Assembly (NCBI RefSeq): GCF_003966265.1
Contig: NZ_RXNV01000018.1
Span: 1-64,000, forward strand
Origin: Shewanella atlantica
GTDB taxonomy: Bacteria > Pseudomonadota > Gammaproteobacteria > Enterobacterales > Shewanellaceae
Direction of reading: 5' to 3'
DNA: 64,000 nt
The position numbers and the translations under genes were made by a program. Shown one piece after another: positions 43,385-51,915 of this stretch (the stretch's first letter is position 1; every line of letters starts with the position of its first letter). Under the pieces are notes generated by a model that had not been told where the DNA came from, searched no databases, and saw only the letters and a program-made list of their open reading frames with translations.

Positions 43385-43426
43385 AAAAAGCCGCCCCTGC
43401 GGGTCACTTTCAGGGAACGGCTTTTT
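43385..43426. terminator. Rho-independent terminator, bidirectional
   Basis: AAAAAGCCG pairs with CGGCTTTTT with an inner CCCTG/CAGGG arm. Lies between the convergent small genes ending at 43357 and 43503. Confidence 0.85.
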
Positions 43427-43502
43427 AACATATTCGCATAGGTCATTGTGAATATCTGCGTGCGACAGGCTCCGCTTATGGCGTTACCGCAACTCAGCAG
43501 CC

Positions 43503-43820
43503 TCATGGTTGGTAATCAGCCCCGGGGCCAGCCGCAGCGGCCTGTAGCAGCGCCTGATAACGATCAAACACCGCATCAAGCAGCAACATATCTACCGTTC
43601 CAGAGAGGATAAGATTGAGCGTAGGGATCCCGTTTAGAGGGCAATAATCTATTTTGAATACCTCCACGTAGCCGTCTTGTGCATCCACCAGCCCAGCCAG
43701 AGTCTGGAGGAGTCCGTAGCAGGGAAAGACATAGCGGTCTTGCATGCACAGTTCATCGAGCAACCGGACTTGCGGGAAGTGGTGGTTAAGTCGTTGCTGG
43801 AGAATGCAGGCTTGATGCAT
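43503..43820 (-). CDS. Hypothetical protein downstream of an Xre/MbcA-like antitoxin
   Basis: 105 residues, preceded by an excellent GGAGGAAAC site, so probably expressed. Contains VRLLDELCMQDRYVFPC, VFKIDYCPLNGIPTLNLILSG and LLDAVFDRYQALLQ. It does not look like the RES-domain toxins usual beside this antitoxin class. Higher GC than its neighbours. Same strand as, and 118 bases after, the antitoxin-like gene. A novel partner toxin or an unrelated small protein. Confidence 0.55.
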   Translation of the reverse strand: MHQACILQQRLNHHFPQVRLLDELCMQDRYVFPCYGLLQTLAGLVDAQDGYVEVFKIDYCPLNGIPTLNLILSGTVDMLLLDAVFDRYQALLQAAAAGPGADYQP

Positions 43821-43876
43821 GTTTCCTCCGGTTTTGATGAGTGGCTTTTACAAGCCTAGCCCAGTTCACCCTAGAC

Positions 43877-43894
43877 TTTCGGGGGAGTTACTAA
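43877..43894. repeat. Second copy of an 18-base dispersed repeat
   Basis: TTTCGGGGGAGTTACTAA is identical to 34619-34636 and both are followed by RAGAAT. Same orientation, 9.3 kb apart, both inside the transposon. Confidence 0.75.
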
Positions 43895-43938
43895 GAGAAT
43901 GCCGTGCTTAGACATAATGTTGCGATTCGGCTCAGCAA

Positions 43939-44373
43939 TCAGGCAGTCATGCCATGCGCGAGTCGATTGAGTTCGTCAGTGATGATGCTTATCCCCGTTG
44001 CTGTATCCAACAAGCTCATGGGGGCTACCCCACCAAAGACTGGGGTGGGCTTATTGAGCCAATCCAAAGCCGCAGCACGTTCACCAAAATACCGTCCCCC
44101 CAGATAAAGCACCTCCATCATCATTAACAGATGTTCGGTATGCTTTGCTGACAGGCGGTCATCAAGCAACTTGCTATGCCAGTGCCCAGAACCCGGTTCC
44201 ATTCCCAGTAAAGCAATGAGCTGCCGCTTTGAGGTGCAGAGCAGCATCGCTGCGCTATCTAGCGTAGTGGCTGGTAGACCGGATCGGAGCACTTCGATCA
44301 CGTCCAACGATGATTGCGGGGTCTTCAAGGTGACACTCTCTTCACCCAACATTTCATAAGCATGTTTAAACAT
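43939..44373 (-). CDS. Xre/MbcA/ParS-like antitoxin (toxin-binding domain)
   Basis: 144 residues. N-terminal helix-turn-helix-like part (VIEVLRSGLPATTLDSAAMLLCTSKRQLIALLG, seen as LPATTLDSAAMLL and TSKRQLIALLG) and a C-terminal toxin-binding region (FGERAAALDWLNKPTPVFGGVAPMSLLDT, seen as ERAAALDWLNKPTPVFGG and PMSLLDTATG), the hallmark of the DUF2384/MbcA family. Partners are usually RES-domain NAD+-degrading toxins; none is visible here. It lies just downstream of the tniQ genes. Confidence 0.85.
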   Translation of the reverse strand: MFKHAYEMLGEESVTLKTPQSSLDVIEVLRSGLPATTLDSAAMLLCTSKRQLIALLGMEPGSGHWHSKLLDDRLSAKHTEHLLMMMEVLYLGGRYFGERAAALDWLNKPTPVFGGVAPMSLLDTATGISIITDELNRLAHGMTA

Positions 44374-44447
44374 GATCGAATCTCCATCTGTAGTCGCTCT
44401 ATCTCATGCACATCGCTGCATTACAGCTAACCGAACATCTCTATATA

Positions 44448-46052
44448 TCACTCTGCTTTGAGCTTGAACTTCCCTAACTTAATTAATAAGTTACGAGTCA
44501 TGGGTAACTTATCGATGGATTTGCGTAATAAGCCATGACCAGTAATAGCATGATCTATTTGACTCAGTGATAGGGTTTCTACCTGCGCTAGCGCCTGAAT
44601 TGAGCTCACCAATCTGGCATCTTCTTTACCCCAATCTTTCCCTGGTGGCACAGGCTTGGTTTTCGGCGGCAATAACAGCTCAAGTAGGGCTCGGTCATGA
44701 TGATACAGACAGAAAAACTCAACTGAATAAGCGGCTTTAATGTCTTTCCGCAGCCAGTCTGGATGCTGTTCTCGTGTACGCTTAAGCACCTCAGTCGCCA
44801 GATACACCCTTTCTTCGACCCGAAGTGCTTTACGCCACGGCACCAGGCCTTTGGTACTCGATATAATCTGTTCCACATAGCCTAGGCCAACCCCGAGTAA
44901 ATCCGCTATTTTTTGTCGATGTTGTCCGAGCTTGGCTCGAAGCACCACCAGCTGTCGAAGACCCTGAGGATACTTCGTGGCATGGCTTTGATGTGGAATG
45001 TGATTAAGCTCAGCAACACGCCGTATATAGCTACGGCTTTTACCTGTGACCGTTTCAATCTGATTCATGCTCATGCCCTCTTTGAGCAGAGATAGCACGT
45101 GAGCAGTCTGCTCCAAATTAGTCTTAATCTGCGGTTCTTCTAAAGGCTCAACACTTGGCTTACTGGCATATAAGCTGGCATCACCATCAAATAACCAAAA
45201 TGCAAAGAGTAAGTGTTTGGTTGGATGACACGGGTAGTGGGTCTTGTTCCGCAACAGCGGCCCAATAAATTCGAATGACTGAAGCGAAATAGGAAGCCCT
45301 AGAGTTCGCCCAAATGAGTATCCTTCGTAATATGCATTCATCTCTTGAAGCATTGGCGCTAATCTAAGGTGGTGTTCCTGCGTAATGAAGCCTCGAGAAC
45401 TGAGGACTGAGCGGTACACCCAGTGATAGTCAACGGGCTCCTCAGCGTGCTGGGTGATTTGCCAAATTTTGTTGGCGAAGTCAGCAAACTCAATTTGTTT
45501 AGTTGTTGCAAGTATCATTCTGTCGTTACATGAAGGCAGCACTAAATGCCTGTCATATCCCAAATTACCACCCATCAACCCCACCAGTTCACATCCATGC
45601 TCAGAACAAGCTTCTACACCTGGGATCTGATGATGAATTTTAAAATAGCCAAATCCGTATTCGTAACGCCCCAGCCGGACACAAATGGGGCAGTATTTGT
45701 GTCCATCAAAGAAACTGATCTTGGTATGAGGTAACCCCGCGAATATCACCGTATTGGTTGCATCGCCTGATAGCATCGAGTCGCGTAAAGTGCCCAATGT
45801 ATCAAGGCCAAAGAATCTAAAAAATTGATACAACGTATGGTTGTTGAGTAATTCCCACTCAGAGATGTGTATAGCACTAGCGAGTTTGGAAATGTATGAC
45901 GGTAAGTAAGGGTGCAACCGAGCACGCCGCCTACCCAGCAAATCATTGATAATGTCATTTTCCCTCAGCGGTGCCCCAGTACGACTCAACCTAGCAACCC
46001 AGCTCAACAAAGTTTCATCGGATTGAATTTTATGTCGCACAGGCACTTTCAT
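44448..46052 (-). CDS. TnsD-like target-selection protein (long TniQ)
   Basis: 534 residues, similar in size to Tn7 TnsD (508). The N-terminal TniQ domain has SDETLLSWVARLSR and a zinc site with C121, C124 (YCPIC), C149 and H152 (CSEHGCEL). The C-terminal half contains repeated helix-turn-helix-like segments (MSMNQIETVTGKSRSYIRRVAEL seen as IETVTGKSRSYIRRV; QKIADLLGVGLGYVEQIIS). In Tn7, TnsD binds a specific chromosomal site at the end of a conserved gene and recruits TnsC. Here the likely site is the 3' end of yhiN. Start and the upstream stop share bases, so coupled. Confidence 0.85.
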   Translation of the reverse strand: MKVPVRHKIQSDETLLSWVARLSRTGAPLRENDIINDLLGRRRARLHPYLPSYISKLASAIHISEWELLNNHTLYQFFRFFGLDTLGTLRDSMLSGDATNTVIFAGLPHTKISFFDGHKYCPICVRLGRYEYGFGYFKIHHQIPGVEACSEHGCELVGLMGGNLGYDRHLVLPSCNDRMILATTKQIEFADFANKIWQITQHAEEPVDYHWVYRSVLSSRGFITQEHHLRLAPMLQEMNAYYEGYSFGRTLGLPISLQSFEFIGPLLRNKTHYPCHPTKHLLFAFWLFDGDASLYASKPSVEPLEEPQIKTNLEQTAHVLSLLKEGMSMNQIETVTGKSRSYIRRVAELNHIPHQSHATKYPQGLRQLVVLRAKLGQHRQKIADLLGVGLGYVEQIISSTKGLVPWRKALRVEERVYLATEVLKRTREQHPDWLRKDIKAAYSVEFFCLYHHDRALLELLLPPKTKPVPPGKDWGKEDARLVSSIQALAQVETLSLSQIDHAITGHGLLRKSIDKLPMTRNLLIKLGKFKLKAE

Positions 46053-46957
46053 TAGCTAGCCCCAAGTCCTGCTAGCTTTTCTCGCTGCCAATACAAGACC
46101 ACCAGCCAGTACACTGGATGCCGCAGTGTTGATGAGCTCATACCTGATAGCGTCATCCATAAGAGGTTAGGTTTACGCATTTGTGGCGCTTTCCAGGCCT
46201 TAAATAGATGACAGAGTAAGACTTCTCCCAAAGAGTTTTCCATCTGCTCACCCAACGCCTTATAGATTGGACGGTGGGTGTGCTTTACCGGATGGGGTAA
46301 CTCAAGATTTTTTTTCACTTGCTCTCGCCAAAGTGAAGGGAAGGTAGAGTTTTCAGCAATTAGTCTATCCACAAGGGAAACAAATCTACTCCACTCCAAT
46401 AGCTCTGAGACTTCATCAACTGCATGTAAAGGCAGACTTAAATAGCTCTGAGGCAACGATAATTTATGAAGTTTTCTCAGAGAATCATGTGTCAGCAAAG
46501 GTGCCTTATGCTTGAGACAATGAGTGACTGAGGGCAACTGGTGATCACGCTGCCAATAGCTAAAGCCCAATACACTGCGGTTTTCAGCCACACACTCTGA
46601 ACACAACTGCCAGCCAACGGGAAATGCCAATACATTCGTTTCTAAGTTTGGCCGCCCAGTAGAGACGCTTAGATTTTGATTGAGCATGCCGGTATCATCA
46701 CTTAGGAGCCACAAGCGATAATTGGTGTGGCACATCAGTAAAGACCTACGTGCTTCAGTAGAACCTGCTAACTGGCTTACTATTGTATCGGTTACCTCAC
46801 CTGACACACGCTGCGACTTCAAATGCTGCTTGGGTAACTTCCAGTACTGTAAACAGCGATCAAAGGACAAATGAGCAAAGCCTAGCCTGAGGTTGTATCT
46901 CATCCAAGCACTGAGCAAATGCTCACCAGGTGCAAAGGACATGCGGACTGTCTGCAT
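46052..46957 (-). CDS. Short TniQ-family protein
   Basis: 301 residues, N-terminal TniQ domain (FAPGEHLLSAWMRYNLRLGF) with a CxxC...CxxH zinc site at C119, C122 (CSEC), C147 and H150 (HCLKH). It lacks the long helix-turn-helix C-terminus of the second TniQ protein. In related transposons short TniQ proteins link TnsC to a separate target-finding system (in CAST elements, a Cascade complex); no CRISPR-cas genes are visible here. Starts four bases after tnsC stops. Confidence 0.85.
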   Translation of the reverse strand: MQTVRMSFAPGEHLLSAWMRYNLRLGFAHLSFDRCLQYWKLPKQHLKSQRVSGEVTDTIVSQLAGSTEARRSLLMCHTNYRLWLLSDDTGMLNQNLSVSTGRPNLETNVLAFPVGWQLCSECVAENRSVLGFSYWQRDHQLPSVTHCLKHKAPLLTHDSLRKLHKLSLPQSYLSLPLHAVDEVSELLEWSRFVSLVDRLIAENSTFPSLWREQVKKNLELPHPVKHTHRPIYKALGEQMENSLGEVLLCHLFKAWKAPQMRKPNLLWMTLSGMSSSTLRHPVYWLVVLYWQREKLAGLGAS

Positions 46958-46961
46958 AATT

Positions 46962-48473
46962 CTAGTCCTTATGTTCGATGGTTTGGCCTTTAAGCACAGG
47001 CTGAGCTCGTTGTTCCAGTTTCGCTTTCACTGCTGCTAAGCGACTTTTTTGGGTAGGATTCAGGGTAAAATCTTCTGTCAGCACCTCTACACCATCCAGT
47101 ATTTCAGTCGCTGCCGGACCAGAGAAGTTCTCTTTTTCTACAAAAATACTTAGTTGCTTAATCGCAGCATCCGCTTCATTTTTATCAAATAGCTGATTGA
47201 TGGTGAGCAGATCTTGGAACTGACCCATCTTTCGTTTTCGTAAGGCATTCAGTGCTGTTTTAATCAGCTTAAAACGATGTTGAAAAACATAATTCAATCG
47301 CTTGATAGTAAGCGTTTCACTACCGGATCGTATCGCATCGATCTGTGCTTCCTGCCAGAGCGTGAATAGCACGTAGGGGATCCCACAACTTAAACGGTAA
47401 AGCTCCGCATCCCAACGTTCGGTAAACTCAATTGGTTTTTTGGTAACCTGGAATGGAAAAAGCGCATGAACAAGATTATCCCAATCTCGCCCTTTGTTAT
47501 TCGCCTTAGTCGGTAGCTTTCCATCAGACTCCACTTTCTGAGGAATACGAATATAAGGACTGACTTCGAGTGTTTCACCTGCGCGGCGACCATGACGAAA
47601 CTTGGACTGGAAAAGACTCAATGAATCCGTCGTACCAATTTTGACAAATGGCACATTTAACATGTTTGACATGTTATCGAACAGTTGGCGCATCTTGTTT
47701 TTATCCGGCGCTGAAGCGACATTTATATTTTGAAACTCATCAACAATGATGACACCCACATGATATTTCACGCACAACGATTTGAGAAAGCTCTCCATAG
47801 CACCTATGGTGGCACTTCGCGCCAAGCTTGGTTGCACCTGCTCCAAAAAGTTGGTTTTCTCAACACTTCGCAAGGCATTATCAAAACCTTCCATTAGGTT
47901 TTTCAACAAGGTGCCACGCGATCCATCATGGGGCATTTCGCAATGCAGCTGAACAATTTGAATTTCATCAAAATCTTCTCTGTTATGGATGATCACATCA
48001 GGGAAGCAAGTAGCCAAAATGCTGTTTTTAATTGCGCTTTTACCCACGCCAGACAACCCAGTCAGAAACAGATGCTCACAGGTAGTATCTACATCACTTT
48101 GGTTCAGCCTATCTTCATCAACCAAGGTTTCTAGACTGATGGTGGGATCTGCAACATCGTAATGCCATTCGACGACTTGGGGATCTAGCGGGTTACGACT
48201 CTCATAGCCCACTATTATCAGGTGATAGAGTGCGTGATAGAAATCTCGAAAGATATTAGTTGGTACCAAAATATTTCGAATTCGTTTGGCTAAAATCATA
48301 CGATTTTTATTATCCATACCATCAAGTTCAGGCACTACAGGAACTCTGGTGAGTACCTGTCTCAACCTTGCCGGATTGATCAAATCCGGCATAGCTGAGA
48401 TCAATGGATTTCGCTGATGTTCTGGTAATGCAGGGGTTCGGTAACGGGCATTGGCTACGGTAATTTTTCTCAT
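46962..48473 (-). CDS. tnsC: TnsC-like transposition AAA+ ATPase
   Basis: 503 residues. Walker A GLSGVGKS at 139-146 and Walker B VIIVDEFQN with the DE pair at 245-246; a sensor-type Thr/Asp stretch KIGTTDSLSLF follows. TnsC assembles on DNA, receives the target signal from TniQ/TnsD and activates the TnsAB transposase. Start overlaps the tnsB stop by four bases (ATGA). Length is near Tn7 TnsC (555). Confidence 0.92.
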   Translation of the reverse strand: MRKITVANARYRTPALPEHQRNPLISAMPDLINPARLRQVLTRVPVVPELDGMDNKNRMILAKRIRNILVPTNIFRDFYHALYHLIIVGYESRNPLDPQVVEWHYDVADPTISLETLVDEDRLNQSDVDTTCEHLFLTGLSGVGKSAIKNSILATCFPDVIIHNREDFDEIQIVQLHCEMPHDGSRGTLLKNLMEGFDNALRSVEKTNFLEQVQPSLARSATIGAMESFLKSLCVKYHVGVIIVDEFQNINVASAPDKNKMRQLFDNMSNMLNVPFVKIGTTDSLSLFQSKFRHGRRAGETLEVSPYIRIPQKVESDGKLPTKANNKGRDWDNLVHALFPFQVTKKPIEFTERWDAELYRLSCGIPYVLFTLWQEAQIDAIRSGSETLTIKRLNYVFQHRFKLIKTALNALRKRKMGQFQDLLTINQLFDKNEADAAIKQLSIFVEKENFSGPAATEILDGVEVLTEDFTLNPTQKSRLAAVKAKLEQRAQPVLKGQTIEHKD

Positions 48474-50746
48474 GGTTCATCCTCGTAAAAATCATCTTGT
48501 TCGGCATTTTCAACATCATCATCGAAGTAATCACTAGGAAAACTACAAGCACCAAAAGTACCGGTTCGTTCGGACTCTAGCTGCGAGAAATGGTCCTCTG
48601 ATGGCTGAAGGTGTTCGTGCTGAAATGCTTGAGCGATCCGATTAGCTTGTTGGATTCGATCAAAAATGGATTCATTTTTGCGGTTATCTTTAATTGTCGA
48701 AATACTTGGCATGCTGGAGGGATGCTTTTGCGAGGCAGCATACTGCAACCAATCTCGCAAAAAACGTTCTGCGGTGACTAAGCTATTCAATTCGTCTTCT
48801 CGCAGTAATGCGTGATCTTTTTTCTCCCATGCCTTCTGGTCCTTTATCTCGGCAAGGCTTAAGCCAGAAAAACGCTGATCTTTGTTATCTAAAGTGGCCA
48901 TTTGTAGACCATCGGGTGTACAGATAAAAATATGATCCAAGAAGCCCCGATGGTATCGACAGCTATATGGCTTCGCCGAATTTTTTTTCGGTAATCGATC
49001 TTGTATTCCCTCAGCAATCATCCACTGACAGTTGTAGTGAAGACCTATCTCTTTCAAGAGAATGTGAGTTTTATGAACAGAAACCGTCCCCTTCTCCATT
49101 AGCCGTAGATACGCCTCATCTTCACTCATATCAATAAGTCCACCCGGACGATATGTCATTCCCCAGGCATGTAGCTGATTCGGCGTCGGACGCACACCAT
49201 CCTTAACCATGACCCTGTTAATCGGGTAGTTTTCAGATAGGCGTTTATCGTTGTAATGGACGATAAACACACTGGCGATTATGTAGAGTTCATTGAGGGT
49301 CAGGCAGGCGTGCTTGCGTGCCGTTTGTAGCGCGATATCTCGTGGACTTTGTGACTGTAGTGATTTACTGTCGCCTTTGAAAAAGCTGTTAAATGCATGA
49401 AAAAGAGACTCGACATGTCCCTTATCATCTCCCCGCCCTGGACGGCCAAATTTGACCGTTACGGGTAAGTCCGTAATAACCCCTTCGCTCAGAGTATTTC
49501 GAAATTCGGCATTATCAACAAGCAGGCTAAGAGGAACCCCTTGCATTGGCCACTCTTCAGGTTTTACCGGGCTGCCTATTTCTTCTAAAAAGCCCTTTTT
49601 GTCACGAATCGCATTAAAAAGCGCTTCTTTTGCAGTCGCATAACTTGGATTCTGTGTCGTTATATACAACCCGACAATCGCCCACGAAAACGTATCTCTT
49701 ACAAAATACAACGTGGGCTTTCCCAGCTTAGTGCTGCGGGTCGTGTCAAAAATAGAGACAATTTCCACATCAAAAGGCGTTTCATCGAGCATATAACATT
49801 GTCCCGGCGCAGTGACATGTACGAAGCTATCTCCTGGACGTCCGGCCTGATTAGCAGCATATTCGGTCGCGTTTGCACGTGAACGGTCACGCTTAGGCAA
49901 TGAGCCACCAAACTCTTTTCTTAACCAGTAATGGAATTGCCAATATGTAGGACGCTCATCAGGAGGAAGCAATTCAATTTCATACTTTTCTCCAGATAGC
50001 CTTCGCTGTTGCGCTGATAACTTTACACGCGTCCTCCAATAGTATTTTTCCCATAACCGACGAAGAACCTTTCGAATGCAGAGTCCACTTGTTTTCTGGT
50101 AGAGCTTCTTACCTTCTTCGAAAATTTTATAGTCTTGCTCATCAAGAAGTTTACCGCGAGGGATGTCTTCATTTGAGGAGCCTTGTTTGACCATTAGCTT
50201 ACGCTGTTTAGGAATATGATTGGCATCCTTTCCTTGAGGTATACCCAACCCCCACTTTCGACACCCATTGCGAAGAAACGAATAGAAAGAATCGTAGATG
50301 TATTGTTTTGAACGCCCAGAATCTTTGCAGGCCTTTTTAAAAGCTTTATCTCCATATCTACATCTCAGTACAGCTTCAAGGTCCAATATCAATGGCAATA
50401 TATCTTTGTATCGCTGATTGGCCTTTTTCTTAAACCCCGGGCTGAGACTCTCTTCATCCATCAACAAGCGAGGATCGAGTTGCATATCCGCCATGATGAC
50501 CAAACCATCATCAATGGTTGTCATGAGCTCATCATAAGGCACACTGATTGGGAAACGAGCAGTACTATCTAGGTTGATCATGAACACTTGATTCATACCG
50601 ACATCAACCATTATCACTAAATAATCTTCATCAATGGGCTCCGCCCCAATGACTAACGTCTCTTCCAATTCCGGATGAGGTCCTATCACTTTTTGATTTT
50701 TAAATTCACAGCGCCTATCCGCGTAAGCGGGTGCAATATTTGTCAT
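48470..50746 (-). CDS. tnsB: TnsB-like DDE transposase
   Basis: 758 residues with an RNase-H-fold catalytic domain: D321 (MLDETPFD), D411 (LLVDNAEF) and E446 (DKGHVESL), a D-E spacing of 35 typical of retroviral-type integrases. N-terminal DNA-binding helices occupy about 90-300. It joins transposon 3' ends to target DNA and should bind the repeats at the element ends. Overlaps the tnsA end by 32 bases. Confidence 0.95.
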   Translation of the reverse strand: MTNIAPAYADRRCEFKNQKVIGPHPELEETLVIGAEPIDEDYLVIMVDVGMNQVFMINLDSTARFPISVPYDELMTTIDDGLVIMADMQLDPRLLMDEESLSPGFKKKANQRYKDILPLILDLEAVLRCRYGDKAFKKACKDSGRSKQYIYDSFYSFLRNGCRKWGLGIPQGKDANHIPKQRKLMVKQGSSNEDIPRGKLLDEQDYKIFEEGKKLYQKTSGLCIRKVLRRLWEKYYWRTRVKLSAQQRRLSGEKYEIELLPPDERPTYWQFHYWLRKEFGGSLPKRDRSRANATEYAANQAGRPGDSFVHVTAPGQCYMLDETPFDVEIVSIFDTTRSTKLGKPTLYFVRDTFSWAIVGLYITTQNPSYATAKEALFNAIRDKKGFLEEIGSPVKPEEWPMQGVPLSLLVDNAEFRNTLSEGVITDLPVTVKFGRPGRGDDKGHVESLFHAFNSFFKGDSKSLQSQSPRDIALQTARKHACLTLNELYIIASVFIVHYNDKRLSENYPINRVMVKDGVRPTPNQLHAWGMTYRPGGLIDMSEDEAYLRLMEKGTVSVHKTHILLKEIGLHYNCQWMIAEGIQDRLPKKNSAKPYSCRYHRGFLDHIFICTPDGLQMATLDNKDQRFSGLSLAEIKDQKAWEKKDHALLREDELNSLVTAERFLRDWLQYAASQKHPSSMPSISTIKDNRKNESIFDRIQQANRIAQAFQHEHLQPSEDHFSQLESERTGTFGACSFPSDYFDDDVENAEQDDFYEDEP

Positions 50747-51542
50747 TAGGTTTTAACTCCAGATCTGATGCGGATGCTTCTAACAGTAATGGGCGATGCC
50801 AGTTGAATTCGAGCAAGCTGACCCAGATTGCATGAAAGAAAAAATGTGCTGCTCGCCTATAAGGAATACCGGTCAATTTAGCTGAACGCTCCAGTATGTG
50901 TGCAACCCGGTCCTCCCGATCGTCAGCCATAGTCCCAAAAAAGTTGGAAATCCAAACCCTAAAAACGCCGATTAGCAATTGGTCAAGATTGGCATGATTG
51001 AATAAAAACTCGAGATTCTGACAACGATTGGTTTTCAATTCATCGGAACTAACAATCTGAAAGTCGTAATCATTTATAAGGCAATATCCTTCTTGGATTG
51101 CCAGCTTTTCTTGGGTTCGTTGATCTTCCAGCCATGACTTCTGCTTAACAGCAATACATTTCTTGGTTTGGTCGTTTTGCAAACAGATAAAATCTACGGT
51201 TTGTACGATAGGAGTCCTTGAATCCAAATAAACAGGGTGCTTAACCCCTAGCTGATCAGCGATAGCAATAGACTCTTCAAGAGGAATGGCAAATTGTTCA
51301 TACACCTCAGATATACTGGTATCCCATGCAATGAGCTGATACATGAACATTTCATTCATCGACAACAGGTGAACCACTCTATTAGGGTCCTTGAAGTGCC
51401 GAACTTTTACCTTGATACCGGACGAACGCACATCTTCAGCTCGCCAGAATGGTTCATAGCACCCGTCATCGATACTTTTTCGGTGCTTACGATACCAAGT
51501 TGCCTGCCGCTTTTCGGTCACCATCTTCAAGCTCTTACCCAT
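50715..51542 (-). CDS. tnsA: TnsA-like 5'-end endonuclease
   Basis: 275 residues, the Tn7 TnsA size. Restriction-fold residues are E64 (SMNEMF), D117 (QTVDFI) and K133 (AVKQKS), very near Tn7's E63/D114/K132. A C-terminal winged-helix region follows (IGVFRVWISNFFG). It cleaves the transposon 5' ends so that transposition is cut-and-paste. GGAGG four bases before the ATG. First gene of the tnsABC-tniQ operon. Confidence 0.93.
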   Translation of the reverse strand: MGKSLKMVTEKRQATWYRKHRKSIDDGCYEPFWRAEDVRSSGIKVKVRHFKDPNRVVHLLSMNEMFMYQLIAWDTSISEVYEQFAIPLEESIAIADQLGVKHPVYLDSRTPIVQTVDFICLQNDQTKKCIAVKQKSWLEDQRTQEKLAIQEGYCLINDYDFQIVSSDELKTNRCQNLEFLFNHANLDQLLIGVFRVWISNFFGTMADDREDRVAHILERSAKLTGIPYRRAAHFFFHAIWVSLLEFNWHRPLLLEASASDLELKPNDKYCTRLRG

Positions 51543-51766
51543 TGTTCCTCCGTCAAAGAAACAAAAGACTGATGACTTTTTTCAATTCCAACTTTTTCCA
51601 TATCCACTCCGTATAAAACAAATTCCAATAATCTAATAATGAGCAATTTGTCGTAAAAATCAAGCTCAAAACCACAGTTAAGATATTGATTTTTATCATT
51701 ATTTATCGATATATTATGTCTATTAAATAAATAAATCATTGATAAGCATTCATAAATATTTTTCAT
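51527..51766 (-). CDS. Possible small ORF overlapping the tnsA start
   Basis: 79 codons, AT-rich, ending 16 bases inside tnsA. Composition (Ile, Asn, Leu, Tyr) could reflect low GC rather than selection, and no ribosome site is visible. If real it would be a leader gene of the tns operon. Confidence 0.22.
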   Translation of the reverse strand: MKNIYECLSMIYLFNRHNISINNDKNQYLNCGFELDFYDKLLIIRLLEFVLYGVDMEKVGIEKSHQSFVSLTEEQWVRA

Positions 51767-51915
51767 TTACGAATAGTTAGGGGGACTTTTTAGCTGTACC
51801 GGACAAAATTATTTTTATGAATTATGATTTTCTTGACGTCTGTGCTTGAAAAGCTGTGCAAATCGCTAATAATCGGGAAGCTTCGAGGTGCTGACTAGTA
51901 AGGTTTTGATGCAAA
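51767..51915. promoter_or_regulatory. Divergent control region of the tns operon
   Basis: AT-rich spacer between tnsA and the gene at 51916. TGTACCGGACAAAATTATTT at 51796-51815 resembles the tip of Tn7-family ends and shares GACAAA with the repeats at the element edges; it could be a TnsB autoregulation site. Confidence 0.35.

Noticed and set aside
43677..43859. 60-residue plus-strand frame opposite the 43503-43820 gene
   Set aside because: The minus-strand gene has a far better ribosome site and a longer frame; the plus-strand frame is taken as its shadow.
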